64,000 nucleotides of DNA from contig NZ_CP107902.1 of assembly GCF_036013935.1 (NCBI RefSeq), forward strand, positions 6,605,001 through 6,669,000, read 5' to 3'. The notes beneath the pieces were generated by a model. It was given only the letters and a program-made list of their open reading frames with translations. It had not been told where the DNA came from and searched no databases. The first letter of the stretch is position 1, and each line of letters starts with the position of its first letter. This DNA is from Streptomyces sp. NBC_00461 (GTDB lineage: Bacteria; Actinomycetota; Actinomycetes; Streptomycetales; Streptomycetaceae). The position numbers were made by a program, and so were the translations under genes. Shown here one piece after another: positions 1 to 12,061 of the stretch.

Positions 1-2055
1 CGGCAGGACCGTGAAGTCCGTGCCGCCCTTGTTGATGATGTCCTGCCGGGCGCGGACGATGCCCTCGATGACCGGGTCGACCGTCTCCAGGTGGGACGGG
101 TTGGCGGCCAGCGTGACCTTGATCTGCTCGCCGTCCAGGCCGGTGAAGGTGCCCTGAGCGCCCAGGTGGTACTTCACGTCGCCGGAGCCGTGCATCGACT
201 TCGGGTCGAGGTTGCCCTCGAACTCGCGGAAGATCTGCGCGTACGACTTGCCGACGATGTTCGCGAGCACGTTCAGGCGGCCGCGGTGGGCCATGCCGAT
301 GACGACCTCGTCCAGCCGGGACTCCGCCGCGCTGTCGAGGACCGCGTCCAGCAGCGGGATGACGGACTCGCCGCCCTCCAGGGAGAAGCGCTTCTGGCCG
401 ACGTACTTCGTCTGCAGGAAGGTCTCGAAGGCCTCCGCCGCGTTCAGGCGGCGCAGGATGCGCAGCTGTTCCTCGCGCTCCGGCTTGGAGTGCGGGCGCT
501 CGATGCGGTCCTGGATCCACTTGCGCTGCTTGGGGTCCTGGATGTGCATGAACTCGATGCCGGTGGTGCGGCAGTACGAGTCGCGCAGCACGCCGAGGAT
601 GTCGCGCAGCTTCATGAGGGACTTGCCGGAGAAGCCGCCGACGGCGAACTCGCGCTCCAGGTCCCACAGGGTGAGGCCGTGCTCGGTGATGTCCAGGTCG
701 GGGTGCTTGCGCTGGCGGTACTCCAGCGGGTCGGTGTCGGCCATGACGTGGCCGCGGACCCGGTAGGAGTGGATCAGCTCGAAGACGCGCGCGGCCTTGG
801 TGACGTCGTCGTCGTGCGAGGCGTCGATGTCCTTGAGCCAGCGGACCGGCTCGTAGGGGATGCGCAGGGCCTCGAAGATCTCGTCGTAGAAGCCGTTCTC
901 GCCGAGGAGGTAGTTCGCGACGACGCGCAGGAACTCGCCGGAGGCGGCGCCCTGGATGACCCGGTGGTCGTAGGTCGACGTGAGCGTCATGACCTTCGCG
1001 ATGCCGAGCTTGTTCAGGGTGTCCTGGGAGGTGCCCTGGAACTCCGCCGGGTAGTCCATGGAGCCGACGCCCATGATGACCGACTGACCGGGCATCAGAC
1101 GCGGGACCGAGTGGACGGTGCCGAGGCCGCCGGGGTTGGTCAGGGAGACCGTGACACCGGTGAAGTCGTCCATCGTCAGCTTGCCGTCGCGGGCGCGGCG
1201 GACGATGTCCTCGTAGGCCTGCCAGAACTCGAAGAAGTTCAGCGTCTCGGCCTTCTTGATGCCGGCGACGACTAGCTGGCGGTCGCCGTTGGGCTTCACC
1301 AGGTCGATGGCCAGGCCGAAGTTGACGTGCTGCGGCTTGACGAGGGTGGGCTTCCCGTCCTTCTCCGCGTAGTGCCAGTTCATCGACGGCATGGCCTTGA
1401 TGGCCTGCACCATCGCGTAGCCGATCAGGTGCGTGAAGGAGATCTTCCCGCCCCGGGCACGCTTCAGGTGGTTGTTGATGACGATGCGGTTGTCGAACAG
1501 CAGCTTCACCGGGACCGCGCGCACGGACGTGGCCGTGGGCAGTTCCAGCGAGGCGTTCATGTTCTTCGCGACGGCGGCGGCGGGGCCGCGCAGCGTGACC
1601 AGCTCCGGGCCGTCGGGGGCCGCGGCCGCGGGCGCGGCCTTGGCCGCAGCAGGCTTGGCCGCGGCGGGCTTCGCCGGAGCCGGAGCAGGGGCCGCGGCGG
1701 CCGGCTTCGCGGGAGCGGGCGCCGGAGCGGCGGCCGCGGGCTTCGCGGCGGCCGGGGCGGGCGCGGGAACCGCGGGGGCGGCCGGAGCCTGCGCAGCCGG
1801 GGCGGGTGCCGGGGTGGTGGTCTCTGCGGCCCCCGCGGCCGCAGTACCCGCCGGAGCCGGGGCGGCGGCCGCCCCGGGCTTGTAGTCGGCGAAGAAGTCC
1901 CACCAGGCTCGGTCTACCGAATTCGGGTCCTGGAGGTACTGCTGATAGATCTCGTCGACGAGCCACTCGTTGGGGCCGAACGCCGCAGCGGGGTTCTTGC
2001 CCGCTTGGTCTGCGTCGGTCGAAATGCTCGAGTTACTGGGGGACTGTGGCGACAC
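1..2055 (-). CDS. kgd: Multifunctional 2-oxoglutarate enzyme (Kgd/SucA), 5' part
   Basis: This is the N-terminal 685 codons of the actinobacterial fusion enzyme that carries both an acyltransferase (E2-like) domain and the thiamine-diphosphate E1 domain of 2-oxoglutarate dehydrogenase in the TCA cycle. The frame is open to base 1, so the C-terminal part lies outside the window. Visible features in order are a short N-terminal helix with LVDEIYQQY, a long Ala/Pro linker (about residues 60-145), the acyltransferase domain with the catalytic DHRVIQGA motif near residue 360, and the start of the E1 domain with GMAHRGRLN near 585. The start is a GTG with a purine-rich stretch upstream; the N-terminus reads [10 protein letters not shown], as usual for the family. 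The family assignment is certain; only the exact start is inferred. Confidence 0.95.
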   Translation of the reverse strand, partial: MSPQSPSNSSISTDADQAGKNPAAAFGPNEWLVDEIYQQYLQDPNSVDRAWWDFFADYKPGAAAAPAPAGTAAAGAAETTTPAPAPAAQAPAAPAVPAPAPAAAKPAAAAPAPAPAKPAAAAPAPAPAKPAAAKPAAAKAAPAAAAPDGPELVTLRGPAAAVAKNMNASLELPTATSVRAVPVKLLFDNRIVINNHLKRARGGKISFTHLIGYAMVQAIKAMPSMNWHYAEKDGKPTLVKPQHVNFGLAIDLVKPNGDRQLVVAGIKKAETLNFFEFWQAYEDIVRRARDGKLTMDDFTGVTVSLTNPGGLGTVHSVPRLMPGQSVIMGVGSMDYPAEFQGTSQDTLNKLGIAKVMTLTSTYDHRVIQGAASGEFLRVVANYLLGENGFYDEIFEALRIPYEPVRWLKDIDASHDDDVTKAARVFELIHSYRVRGHVMADTDPLEYRQRKHPDLDITEHGLTLWDLEREFAVGGFSGKSLMKLRDILGVLRDSYCRTTGIEFMHIQDPKQRKWIQDRIERPHSKPEREEQLRILRRLNAAEAFETFLQTKYVGQKRFSLEGGESVIPLLDAVLDSAAESRLDEVVIGMAHRGRLNVLANIVGKSYAQIFREFEGNLDPKSMHGSGDVKYHLGAQGTFTGLDGEQIKVTLAANPSHLETVDPVIEGIVRARQDIINKGGTDFTVLP

Positions 2056-2346
2056 GGCGGCAACCGCCCTCTTCCGCTTCACAAGGTGATGGACAGCGGA
2101 AATAAAGGCTACGCCCCCGAGACCCCGAAGGTCAGGCCGGGCCGGTTCATCGTCGTGTAAGTCACACCGGAAAGTGTGTTTCGGGCCTGGAAATGGCGGG
2201 AAACAAACGCGGTTTCGCTACAGATCAGAGGTGCTGGGAAACGCAGACGCAGGCCCTGTACGCGCGGCGTACGGGCATCGGCCTGATCACACGTGTCCGG
2301 CAGCGCGGACGTCGGTGGATCTTGAGGCTCCGGTTCGGACTTTACG

Positions 2347-3456
2347 TCAACTTGGAACGGATGTCTCTCCCGGGAGAGTGACGAGGATCCGGCAGCCACG
2401 CTCGGATTCGGCCACTCCGATCCCGCCTCCGTGGAGGTCGACGGCCCAGCGGGCGATCGCGAGCCCGAGGCCCGTACCGCCGTCGCCGCCCTGCCCGTTG
2501 GACGCGCCCGCGCCACCCCGGTTGAAGCGCTCGAAGACCCGGTGCCACTCCGAGCGCGGAATGCCGGGGCCCTCGTCCAGCACCTCCAGCTCCAGCGACT
2601 CCGACTGCAGCCCGCGCCGCGCCTTCACGGTCACGCGCCCGTGCGGCGGACTGTGCTTGACCGCGTTGTCGATGAGGTTCGCCACCACCTGGTGGATGCG
2701 CTCGGGGTCCGCGTGCGCGGTCAGCTCCGGCGGGGACACGTCGAGGTGCAGATGGACGTCCGTACGGGTGTGGCTGCCGGAGCCCGAGGCGATGCCCGCG
2801 CGCGCGGGCACGGCCATGTTGGCCTCCTTCAGCACGCCCGACAGATACGGCCAGACCTCGAAACGCCGCTGGCGCAGCGGTACGACGCCGTTGTCCAGCC
2901 GGGACAGGTCCAGCAGCGTCTCCACCAGCCGGCCGAGGCGCTCCGTCTGCTTCAGGGCCGTACGCATGGTCTCGGGGTCGGCGGTGGTGACGCCGTCGAC
3001 GATGTTCTCCAGCACCGCCCGCAAGCCCGCGATGGGGGTGCGCAGCTCGTGCGAGACGTTCGCGACGAGCTCCTTGCGCTGCCGTTCCTGGGCCTCCAGG
3101 TCGTCGGCCATGCGGTTGATCGTCTGTGCGAGGTCGCCGAGTTCGTCGCGGCGGTTCTCGCGCACCCTGCGGGTGTAGTCGCCGTGCGAGATGGCGCCGG
3201 CGACCGCGTTCATGTCGTCCAGGGGCGCGGTGAGCGAATGGGCCACGAACTGCGTGATCAGCAGTGTGGCGACCATCGAGAAGACCGTGATGAAGCGCAG
3301 CTCCGTCGCCGTGCGCATCGCGATCATCATCAGCCCGGTGGTGATGAGGACGGCGATGACGACCAGTGCGCCCAGCTTGGTCTTGATCGAGAACGGGCGG
3401 ACGCCGCCCCAGGGCTCCTCCCCGGGGCTTCTCCGTGCGGGCGGCCCGCCACTCAT
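2347..3456 (-). CDS. Sensor histidine kinase (HAMP, HisKA, HATPase_c)
   Basis: Membrane sensor kinase of 369 aa, the partner of the response regulator whose stop codon it overlaps (ATGA, 4 bases), so the two are translationally coupled. Two transmembrane segments lie at about residues 29-47 and 55-75 with almost no extracytoplasmic loop, followed by a HAMP domain, the phosphoacceptor motif SHELRTP with His136, and the ATPase N-box NLIDNAVKH and G-boxes DEGPGIP and GTGLGLAI. The short loop suggests it senses membrane or intracellular conditions rather than a soluble ligand; that is inference. It sits directly behind kgd on the same strand, with about 290 bases between. A longer upstream reading exists but would bury the start inside the regulator gene. 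Confidence 0.93.
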   Translation of the reverse strand: MSGGPPARRSPGEEPWGGVRPFSIKTKLGALVVIAVLITTGLMMIAMRTATELRFITVFSMVATLLITQFVAHSLTAPLDDMNAVAGAISHGDYTRRVRENRRDELGDLAQTINRMADDLEAQERQRKELVANVSHELRTPIAGLRAVLENIVDGVTTADPETMRTALKQTERLGRLVETLLDLSRLDNGVVPLRQRRFEVWPYLSGVLKEANMAVPARAGIASGSGSHTRTDVHLHLDVSPPELTAHADPERIHQVVANLIDNAVKHSPPHGRVTVKARRGLQSESLELEVLDEGPGIPRSEWHRVFERFNRGGAGASNGQGGDGGTGLGLAIARWAVDLHGGGIGVAESERGCRILVTLPGETSVPS

Positions 3457-4190
3457 GGCGTCGGGGTCTCCAGTGCGTAGCCCACGCCGTGCACCGTGCG
3501 GATCCGCTCGGCGCCGATCTTCCGGCGCAGCGCCTTGATGTGGCTGTCGACGGTCCGGGTGCCGGACGCGTCGGCCCAGTCCCACACCTCGGCCAGCAGC
3601 TGCTCACGGGAGAGCACCGCGCGCGGGGTGTTCGCCAGGCAGACCAGGAGGTCGAACTCGGTGGGCGTGAGATGCACGTCCTCCGAGTGCACGCGCACCC
3701 GTCGCTGGGCGTGGTCGATCTCCAGCTCGCCGAGCCGGAGGATGCCGCTTCTGGGCGTCGCGGCGGCCAGCGCGGCACGCTCCACCCGGCGCAGCAGCAC
3801 GTGCACGCGGGCGGCCAGCTCGCGCATGGAGAACGGCTTGGTCATGTAGTCGTCGGCGCCGACGCCGAGCCCGACCAGCATGTCGGTCTCGTCGTCGCGC
3901 GCGGTGAGCATCATCACCGGCACCGGGCGCTGGGCCTGCACGCGGCGGCAGACCTCCAGGCCGTCGAAGCCGGGCAGCATGATGTCGAGGATCAGCAGGT
4001 CGGGCTGCCAGGCCTCGGCGGTGTCGACGGCCGCCGGGCCGTCACCCGCGGTCTGCACGAGGAATCCCTCTGCGCGCAGGCGGGCCGCGATGGCATCGAC
4101 GATGGTCGCGTCGTCCTCGACCACCAGGACCCGGCGCTGCGCGCCCGGGGTCGCCGTCGTGCCGTTGTGGGATGTGTGGGTCTGCTCCAT
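3453..4190 (-). CDS. OmpR/PhoB-type response regulator
   Basis: DNA-binding response regulator of 245 aa. It has a receiver domain with the acidic pair in VVEDDA, the phosphorylation site Asp69 in LLILDIMLPG and the conserved Lys in MTKPFSM, followed by a C-terminal winged helix (LTPTEFDLL ... VDSHIKALRRKIG). It forms an operon with the overlapping histidine kinase downstream. The ATG at 4190 (MEQTHTS) is chosen because the receiver domain begins soon after it; an in-frame ATG further upstream adds 26 atypical residues. The target genes cannot be read from this sequence. Confidence 0.93.
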   Translation of the reverse strand: MEQTHTSHNGTTATPGAQRRVLVVEDDATIVDAIAARLRAEGFLVQTAGDGPAAVDTAEAWQPDLLILDIMLPGFDGLEVCRRVQAQRPVPVMMLTARDDETDMLVGLGVGADDYMTKPFSMRELAARVHVLLRRVERAALAAATPRSGILRLGELEIDHAQRRVRVHSEDVHLTPTEFDLLVCLANTPRAVLSREQLLAEVWDWADASGTRTVDSHIKALRRKIGAERIRTVHGVGYALETPTP

Positions 4191-4334
4191 CGCCCGCCCC
4201 TGAGTTGCTTTCCGGAATCTGTGGGGTGATCCGTATTTACTGGCACAGGCATGCGCATGCCTGTGCACGCTTGCGATTGACGCTTGAATGATCTGCGCCA
4301 GGCAAGCAGGGTACGGGGAGTCACCGCGCTGCGG

Positions 4335-5012
4335 CTATCCAGGTCGGACGGCGATGTGCACGACGTCGGGAACGCCCCGGGCAACCGGGATCTCTTCGGT
4401 ACGCACCTGTTGGAACCCGGCATTCCACAAGGTTTCTTCGAATTCCGGAGAGGGCTGGGCGGACCATACCGCCAGTACCCCGCCCGGCTTCAACACCCTT
4501 GTGCAGCTTGTCAGTCCGTCCGGCGAGTAGAGATCGTCGTTGCCCTCGGTGACCGTCCAGCCGGGGCCGTTGTCGATGTCCAGGCAGAGGGCGTCGTACG
4601 TGTCGGATGTCTCATTGACGTAAGTGATCAGGTCCGCCTCGACGATCTCCGTGCGCGGGTCGGCGACGGCCTGCGCCGAGAGGGCGGCGAGGGGGCCGTC
4701 GCGATGCCAGTCGATGATGGCGCGCTCGCGCTCCACGACGGTGATCGCGCCCCAGTACGGGTCGGCCGCCGCGTGCGCGAGGGAGAACCCCACACCCAGG
4801 CCTCCGATCAGTACGTCCGGTTCCGTGCGCCGGCCCAGGGCGTCGCGTGCGACGTCCACGAGCCGCCGCTCCGAACGGCCGTCGGAGGTGTCCATCAGGA
4901 AGCAGCCGTTGGCGATGATCTGCAGCAACGCGCCGTGCCGGCGCAGCACGACCTCGCCGTACGGGCCCTCGCGCCGGTCCAGGACTAAAGGGGTGTCGCA
5001 GCTGGCGGTCAT
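4335..5012 (-). CDS. Spermidine-synthase-like methyltransferase-fold protein
   Basis: Protein of 225 aa with the Rossmann fold of the spermine/spermidine synthase family. The glycine-rich nucleotide loop IGGLGVGFSLAHA, the acidic residue in VVERERAI and the later LCLDIDNGPGW follow the order seen in polyamine aminopropyltransferase-like proteins. It is shorter than true spermidine synthases and lacks their N-terminal beta domain, so the actual substrate is unknown. The start at 5012 has an AGGATGGGG ribosome-binding site; an in-frame ATG at 5027 has none. Confidence 0.75.
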   Translation of the reverse strand: MTASCDTPLVLDRREGPYGEVVLRRHGALLQIIANGCFLMDTSDGRSERRLVDVARDALGRRTEPDVLIGGLGVGFSLAHAAADPYWGAITVVERERAIIDWHRDGPLAALSAQAVADPRTEIVEADLITYVNETSDTYDALCLDIDNGPGWTVTEGNDDLYSPDGLTSCTRVLKPGGVLAVWSAQPSPEFEETLWNAGFQQVRTEEIPVARGVPDVVHIAVRPG

Positions 5013-5415
5013 GGCCCCATCCTGCATGAGCTGCGGGGCGCGCCGCGGGCCTCACGCCGCGAGTGCCGTGAGAAAGAGGAGCGCGGGCGAGCCGTGGGGT
5101 GGCGGCCGCAGGGCTCCGGCAGGGGCGTGGTGCGAGACGGTGGGAGGACGAGCGGAGCGGCAGGTAGTGCTGCAGTGAACCGATGCGCGCGGGCCTCCGC
5201 GACGACGCCATCAGCGACGCCTCCGTCCACCGCACCGGCGACCGGGACCCGGCGACCCGGGCGGCGCACGCCGGCACGGCCGATGGCGAGGAACTGCCCC
5301 CGGACGCGTAAGAAGCCTGAGAGGTTGCTGTGAATCGCCTCTCGCGTGGCGTCGGTCACAGACAGGGACCCCTGCGGTTGTCGAGGGTGGAGCGCAACAG
5401 AAGGAGCGCCTCACC
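5013..5415. other. Intergenic stretch with one weak small ORF
   Basis: About 400 bases between the divergent spermidine-synthase-like and rhomboid-like genes. An ATG at 5183 opens a 42-codon plus-strand frame (MRAGLRDDAI..., stop at 5309-5311). It has no recognisable family and no clear ribosome-binding site, so I do not call it a gene. No tRNA or strong hairpin was seen. Confidence 0.4.
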
Positions 5416-6192
5416 GTGGAACACACCGCGACGGCCGAGAACGAGCCCTCGGTCGCGCCCCCGCCCGGCGTGTCCGGGCTCCTGGACGGCATGCCCCGCC
5501 AGCGCGGCCCGGCGAGCATCGTGGCGCCCAGCCTGCCGGTGCCCGTCCGCACGGCCCGCGCCCTCCGCCCCTGGCGCCTCCTGCCGACCCCCACCGGCAC
5601 CCCGTTCACCTTCGCCTACGCGGCAGTCCTGGTCCTCACCTCACTGATCACCGCGTACGCCTCCCCCTCTCTCGTCTACACCCTCTACCAGGCGTCCAGC
5701 ACCGACGTGGCGCACCTCGTGCAGACGCCCGTCCTGGTGCTGCTCGCCAGCGCCCTGTGGGTGGCGGGCGGGATCGCCTCGCCGTACATGTTCGCGTTCC
5801 TGCTCGTCATGACCGCGCTGGAGCGGCGGATGGGCGGGGGGCGGGCGGCCGTCGTCTTCCTGCTCGGGCACGTCCTGGCCACCCTCGCGACCGAGGGCAC
5901 GGTGGGTCTCGCGGTCCTGGTGGGCCATCTCCCCGACAGTTCCCTGCACCGCCTGGACTACGGCATCAGCTTCGGCGTGGCGGCGGGCGTCGGCGCCCTG
6001 GCCGGACTGCTCACGCCGTGGCTGCGCTGGCCGTTGCTGGCGCTGTTCGGCGGAATGCTGGTCCAGGACCTGATCGAGTTCACGGACCCGATGACCAACT
6101 GGGGGCACCTGATCTCGCTGGCGATAGGCATCGCGACCTGGCCGATGATCAGGCGCTGGCACCGGGCGGGGCCGCCCGGCGCGGCCCGCTAG
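5416..6192 (+). CDS. Rhomboid-like integral membrane protein
   Basis: Polytopic membrane protein of 258 aa. After a proline-rich cytoplasmic N-terminus of about 50 residues there are about six transmembrane segments, including FTFAYAAVLVLTSLITAY, VVFLLGHVLATLATEG and a C-terminal WGHLISLAIGIATW. The His-Gly pattern in the last helices and the YGISFG segment resemble the rhomboid-like family of Actinobacteria. I do not see the catalytic GxSG serine of active rhomboid proteases, so proteolysis is doubtful. The GTG start has an AAGGAG site nine bases upstream. It is transcribed away from the preceding gene and ends at a strong hairpin shared with the convergent acetyltransferase. Confidence 0.7.
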   Translation: MEHTATAENEPSVAPPPGVSGLLDGMPRQRGPASIVAPSLPVPVRTARALRPWRLLPTPTGTPFTFAYAAVLVLTSLITAYASPSLVYTLYQASSTDVAHLVQTPVLVLLASALWVAGGIASPYMFAFLLVMTALERRMGGGRAAVVFLLGHVLATLATEGTVGLAVLVGHLPDSSLHRLDYGISFGVAAGVGALAGLLTPWLRWPLLALFGGMLVQDLIEFTDPMTNWGHLISLAIGIATWPMIRRWHRAGPPGAAR

Positions 6193-6286
6193 CGGCCCTG
6201 GTAGTCCCGCGGTTCCTGGGAGTCCTGGGGTTCCTGGGAGCCCTCGGGCTTTTGGGGGTCGCAGCCTGTGAACGGGTTCGGGAAGC

Positions 6287-6316
6287 TGCAACGCCGTTCC
6301 TGTGAACGGCGTTGCA
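6287..6316. terminator. Perfect 12-bp hairpin between convergent genes
   Basis: Arms TGCAACGCCGTT (6287-6298) and AACGGCGTTGCA (6305-6316) pair perfectly around a six-base loop. It lies between the stops of two convergent genes, so it can act as a bidirectional terminator; there is no long T-tract, as is usual in Streptomyces. Confidence 0.75.
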
Positions 6317-6361
6317 GGTTCTTGGCGTTGGCCCTGCAAGCCCGAGGCCGACATGCCCCGC

Positions 6362-7018
6362 TCAGGGCCGGCCCGCCGGGCCCACGAACTTCGCGCTCGT
6401 CAGCGGGGCCACAGTGCGCCAGCCCAGCGCCTCGTACAGCGCCCGCCCCGCCGGAGTCCCCGCCAGCACGCCCGTCTCGGCGCCCTGCTCGGCCGCCGTG
6501 CGCTGCAAGGTCCGCATGACCACGCTCCCGAGCCCCCGTCGCCGATGTGCCGGCGCGGTCTCGATCCGGTCGGCGACCGCCGTCGCGCCGTTCGTCGCGA
6601 TCTGGCCGCGGGCCGCGAGTGACCCGTCCGGCGCCGCGACCAGCACCGTGGTGACACCGCCCCGCGTCCAGGACCGCAACCGGTGGCCGTACGGAACCTC
6701 CGTCTCCTCGGCTCCCGTCAGCGGAATCGTCATCAGATACCCCGGTTCCGGATCCACCCACCAGCCCGCGCCCACCCACTCCCGCGCCACCGACGGATCC
6801 CGGAACACCTTCAGCCAGACACCGGCCCCGGTCACCGCACCGGCCACCTTCCGCACGGTGTCCTCGTCGACGTCGTCGTTCGTCGCGCCGAAGACATGGC
6901 GCGAGACCTGGTCCACCAGCCCCACGTCGACCGTCCAGCCCCATGGTTCCTCCATCGGGGGACCGGCCCGGCGCGAGACGACCCACCCGTGCACCCATGC
7001 CCGTACGACCTCGTCCAC
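6362..7018 (-). CDS. GNAT-family N-acetyltransferase
   Basis: Predicted acetyl-CoA-dependent acetyltransferase of 218 aa. The GNAT fold is in the C-terminal half, with the acetyl-CoA loop TAPAHRRRGLGSVVM and the late YEALGWR motif; the N-terminal half is an alpha-helical extension of unknown role. The start is set at the GTG at 7018 because AGGAGGGG lies directly upstream; an ATG at 7048 is possible but has no such site. Divergent from lon. Substrate unknown. Confidence 0.85.
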   Translation of the reverse strand: MDEVVRAWVHGWVVSRRAGPPMEEPWGWTVDVGLVDQVSRHVFGATNDDVDEDTVRKVAGAVTGAGVWLKVFRDPSVAREWVGAGWWVDPEPGYLMTIPLTGAEETEVPYGHRLRSWTRGGVTTVLVAAPDGSLAARGQIATNGATAVADRIETAPAHRRRGLGSVVMRTLQRTAAEQGAETGVLAGTPAGRALYEALGWRTVAPLTSAKFVGPAGRP

Positions 7019-7153
7019 GACACCCCTCCTGTAATGACTGAGTTCCACCTTCGTCTATTACTGAACCGAAGATATGTGCAGCTCACGCTCCATCGACAGA
7101 GGTGATCGCTCACGGCGAACACGACCTCGGGAACATTCATGGCGTCCCGTGCA

Positions 7154-7172
7154 TTGAGTCGGCATAACTCAA
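7154..7172. promoter_or_regulatory. HAIR element (HspR operator) upstream of lon
   Basis: The sequence TTGAGT-N7-ACTCAA is a perfect inverted repeat 22 bases before the lon start codon. It matches the known HAIR consensus (CTTGAGT-N7-ACTCAAG) bound by the heat-shock repressor HspR, which controls lon, clpB and dnaK in Streptomyces. The position overlaps the expected promoter/leader, consistent with repression. Confidence 0.88.
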
Positions 7173-7194
7173 CTTGACTGCCGGAGGGTAGATC

Positions 7195-9609
<2,415 letters not shown>

Positions 9610-9629
9610 CGGACGCCGCGGGATGAGGG

Positions 9630-9663
9630 AAGGCCCGGGCCCCGTGAGGGTGGCCCGGGCCTT
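9630..9663. terminator. Terminator between lon and the lysozyme gene
   Basis: Arms AAGGCCCGGGCC (9630-9641) and GGCCCGGGCCTT (9652-9663) form a perfect 12-bp stem around a 10-base loop, between the convergent lon and lysozyme genes. Confidence 0.85.
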
Positions 9664-9684
9664 CGCCATGTGCGTGCGGAGGGA

Positions 9685-10506
9685 TCAGCCGTTGGCGAGG
9701 GCGACGACCCGGTCCAACGCCCCGTTGAACTTGTCGTGGTCGCCGACGGTCGGCCCGGACGAGGTGTACTGCCACATCGTGTAGACACTCCAGCCGGCCG
9801 GCAGCGTTCCCGGATCGGAGGCGTACCGCGCGATCCACAGCGGGTTGGCCGACGCGAAGCCCGCGTGGTTGCCCGTGCAGTCGGTCCACCAGCTGGTGGC
9901 CGTGTAGATGACGGCGTCCCGGCCCGTGCGTGCCCTGTACGTGTTCAGGAAGTCGGCGATCCAGCCGACCATCGCGCTCGCCGACTTGCCGTAGCACTCG
10001 GCGCCGTAGGGGTTCCACTCGATGTCGAGGGCCCCGGGGAGGGTCCTGCCGTCCTTGGACCAGCCGCCGCCGTGGTCGACGAAGTAGTTGGCCTGGGTCG
10101 CGCCGCTGGTGGTGTCGGGGGTGGCGAAGTGGTAGGCGCCGCGGATCATGCCGACGTTGTAGGAGCCGTTGTACTGCTGGGCGAAATAGGGGTTCGTGTA
10201 GTACGTCCCCTCGGTCGCCTTCGTGTACGCCCATCTGACCCCGCTGCTCCACAGGGTCGACCAGGCGACGTTGCCCTGGTGGCCGGAGACGTCCACGCCC
10301 TCGGTCTGGGCGGCGCCGACGGCGTACGGGGTGCCGTCGTGTCCGTCGTGGGCTAGGACGCCCATGCCCATGTGGGCCGAACCGCGGGCCGGGGTGTCCG
10401 CCGCGGAGGACGGCGGGGCGCTGAGGGCGAGGGAGAGGGCGGCGAGCAGCAGTCCGGCGAGGAAGAGGCGCCGGGGGCGGGGCGGTCCAGGTCTGTGCGC
10501 AGGCAT
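9685..10506 (-). CDS. Secreted GH25 (Chalaropsis-type) lysozyme
   Basis: Secreted muramidase of 273 aa that cleaves peptidoglycan glycan strands. It has a signal peptide with an Arg-rich n-region and hydrophobic LFLAGLLLAALSLALSA, then the glycoside hydrolase 25 catalytic domain from about residue 65, with the conserved DVSGHQG, the acidic catalytic centre ALDIEWN and the substrate-cleft WWTD. The start at 10506 is preceded by GGAGG. It is convergent with lon and shares its terminator. Confidence 0.92.
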   Translation of the reverse strand: MPAHRPGPPRPRRLFLAGLLLAALSLALSAPPSSAADTPARGSAHMGMGVLAHDGHDGTPYAVGAAQTEGVDVSGHQGNVAWSTLWSSGVRWAYTKATEGTYYTNPYFAQQYNGSYNVGMIRGAYHFATPDTTSGATQANYFVDHGGGWSKDGRTLPGALDIEWNPYGAECYGKSASAMVGWIADFLNTYRARTGRDAVIYTATSWWTDCTGNHAGFASANPLWIARYASDPGTLPAGWSVYTMWQYTSSGPTVGDHDKFNGALDRVVALANG

Positions 10507-10741
10507 GGCGTGCCTCCGAGGGCTCGGTGATGCTCGGTGGGGAAGCGCTGAGGTGCCGATGTGCTGCTGGCGTGGGCATGCCAGACATTGCCTGCTGAAG
10601 AAGCTACGCACGTAGAGGAGAGGGTGGGAAGAGGGGCCGGATGCTGCCGTTGGTCTAGCCCTGCGAAATACTTGGAGAGCTGCGGCAACGACGGGGTCTG
10701 GCGGAAACTTTCAGGATCGGGAAACCGAGGCAGGGGCTGAC

Positions 10742-11233
10742 GTGCACGAAGGCGATAACGGGGACGAGCGCCGCCTCCCGGCGCAGGCGTCACCGAGTGG
10801 CGCAGACCATGAGTACCTGTCGCTGGAGCGTGAACTCACGGTCCTCTTCCGGCGCGCCCGCGCCAATCAGGGAGAGATGGCGCGCGAGGTCCACCCCGAC
10901 CTGGAGACGGCGGCGTACGGGCTGCTCATCCGGCTGGACGAGTGCGGCCGGCAGCGTGCGACGGAACTCGCGGCCTACATCGGCGTCGGCAAGGCGACCA
11001 TGTCCCGTCAGCTGCGCGCCCTGGAGGACCTCGGGCTGGTCGCCCGCGAACCCGACCCCGCCGACGGTCGCGCCTGGCTCGTCCACCTCACGGACGAGGG
11101 CCACCAGCGGGTGAGCAAGGTCCGCGACGCCCGACGGGCGCGGTACGTCAGCCAGCTGTCCCACTGGGATCGGCGCGAGGTGGCCGAACTGGCGCGGCTG
11201 CTCGGGCAGTTGAACCGGGGAATGGAGAGGTAG
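10742..11233 (+). CDS. MarR-family transcriptional regulator
   Basis: Winged-helix regulator of 163 aa. The DNA-binding segment RATELAAYIGVGKATMSRQLRALEDLGLV and the wing region REPDPADGRAWLVHLTDEG are typical MarR motifs. It starts with GTG behind GGGGC. The likely target is itself or the divergent lysozyme gene, whose start is about 235 bases away; no clear palindromic operator was identified. Confidence 0.88.
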   Translation: MHEGDNGDERRLPAQASPSGADHEYLSLERELTVLFRRARANQGEMAREVHPDLETAAYGLLIRLDECGRQRATELAAYIGVGKATMSRQLRALEDLGLVAREPDPADGRAWLVHLTDEGHQRVSKVRDARRARYVSQLSHWDRREVAELARLLGQLNRGMER

Positions 11234-11275
11234 GGGCGGGGGAGCGGAGGGGGCCCGCGCCCGTCGCGGGGAGCG

Positions 11276-12061
11276 TCACAGCTCCACGTGGACCACCGTC
11301 GCGTCGTCGTGCGTCTTGCTCCGCCGCAGGAACACCCGTTCCGTGTCCGCGGTTTCGAGCGTCCGCACCCGCTCGACCAGCGCCCCCGCTCCCTCCTTCC
11401 GTACGAACCGGAGGCAGTCCGCCCAGTCGCCCTCGCGGAACTTCTCCACCCACCGCGTCGCCCCGTCGGTCAGCGCGGCCAGCGCACGTACCTCCCCGCG
11501 GGGGAGGGCCCCCGTCACGGCCCGCTCCGCAACCGACGGATCCGCGGCCGCCGTGAAGAAGCCGCCCTCCTTGTTCCGGATGGTGGAGTCCACCAGTGCG
11601 TCCGTCGCCAGGGCCGTGCGCGGCAGCCGGGACAGGCGGTCGTCCAGTACGGCCGTCACCGAGCCCTCCGACGACTCCAGAAGCAGGGCGGAGTCGGACA
11701 GGACCAGGTACTCGACGGTCTCAAGGCCCCAGCGCGCCACGACGACCGTTGCCTGTGGGGTGCGTGGGTGAGAAAGGTCACAGGTGTCCGCATGCGCCTC
11801 GGCCGTGCGGGCGATGGCCCGGGAAAGGGTCTGGGGCAGCGGAACATCCGGGAGGGAAACAGTCAGTTCGGTCAGGGCGCCGCCGAGGCGGGCGACGTAC
11901 CAGGGGACCGAATGCAGACAGCCCGTCTCGTCACGCGGAGGCGTCACTCCGTCCAGGACGACGAGGGCGCCGCCCTGGCCGGAAGCGGGCAGGGCCACCG
12001 CGGCGAAGTCCTCGTTGGGGCGGGTGGAATCCCCGGGCTCCGAGACAAGTTCCGTACGCAT
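11276..12061 (-). CDS. PP2C-like protein phosphatase domain protein
   Basis: Protein of 261 aa with the scattered metal-binding motifs of the PP2C fold: NEDF near residue 16, VVLDGV near 35, LTDGATRW near 200 and the closing KTHDDATVVHVEL. The aspartates in DG and DD are those that bind Mn/Mg in this family. The N-terminus is short and there is no sensor domain, so it is probably a stand-alone cytoplasmic Ser/Thr phosphatase. It is convergent with the MarR gene and divergent from the conservon. Confidence 0.75.
   Translation of the reverse strand: MRTELVSEPGDSTRPNEDFAAVALPASGQGGALVVLDGVTPPRDETGCLHSVPWYVARLGGALTELTVSLPDVPLPQTLSRAIARTAEAHADTCDLSHPRTPQATVVVARWGLETVEYLVLSDSALLLESSEGSVTAVLDDRLSRLPRTALATDALVDSTIRNKEGGFFTAAADPSVAERAVTGALPRGEVRALAALTDGATRWVEKFREGDWADCLRFVRKEGAGALVERVRTLETADTERVFLRRSKTHDDATVVHVEL

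Noticed and set aside
91..2160. Long open frames on the plus strand across the kgd region
   Set aside because: They are antisense shadows of kgd, caused by high third-position GC; the minus-strand translation has family motifs throughout.
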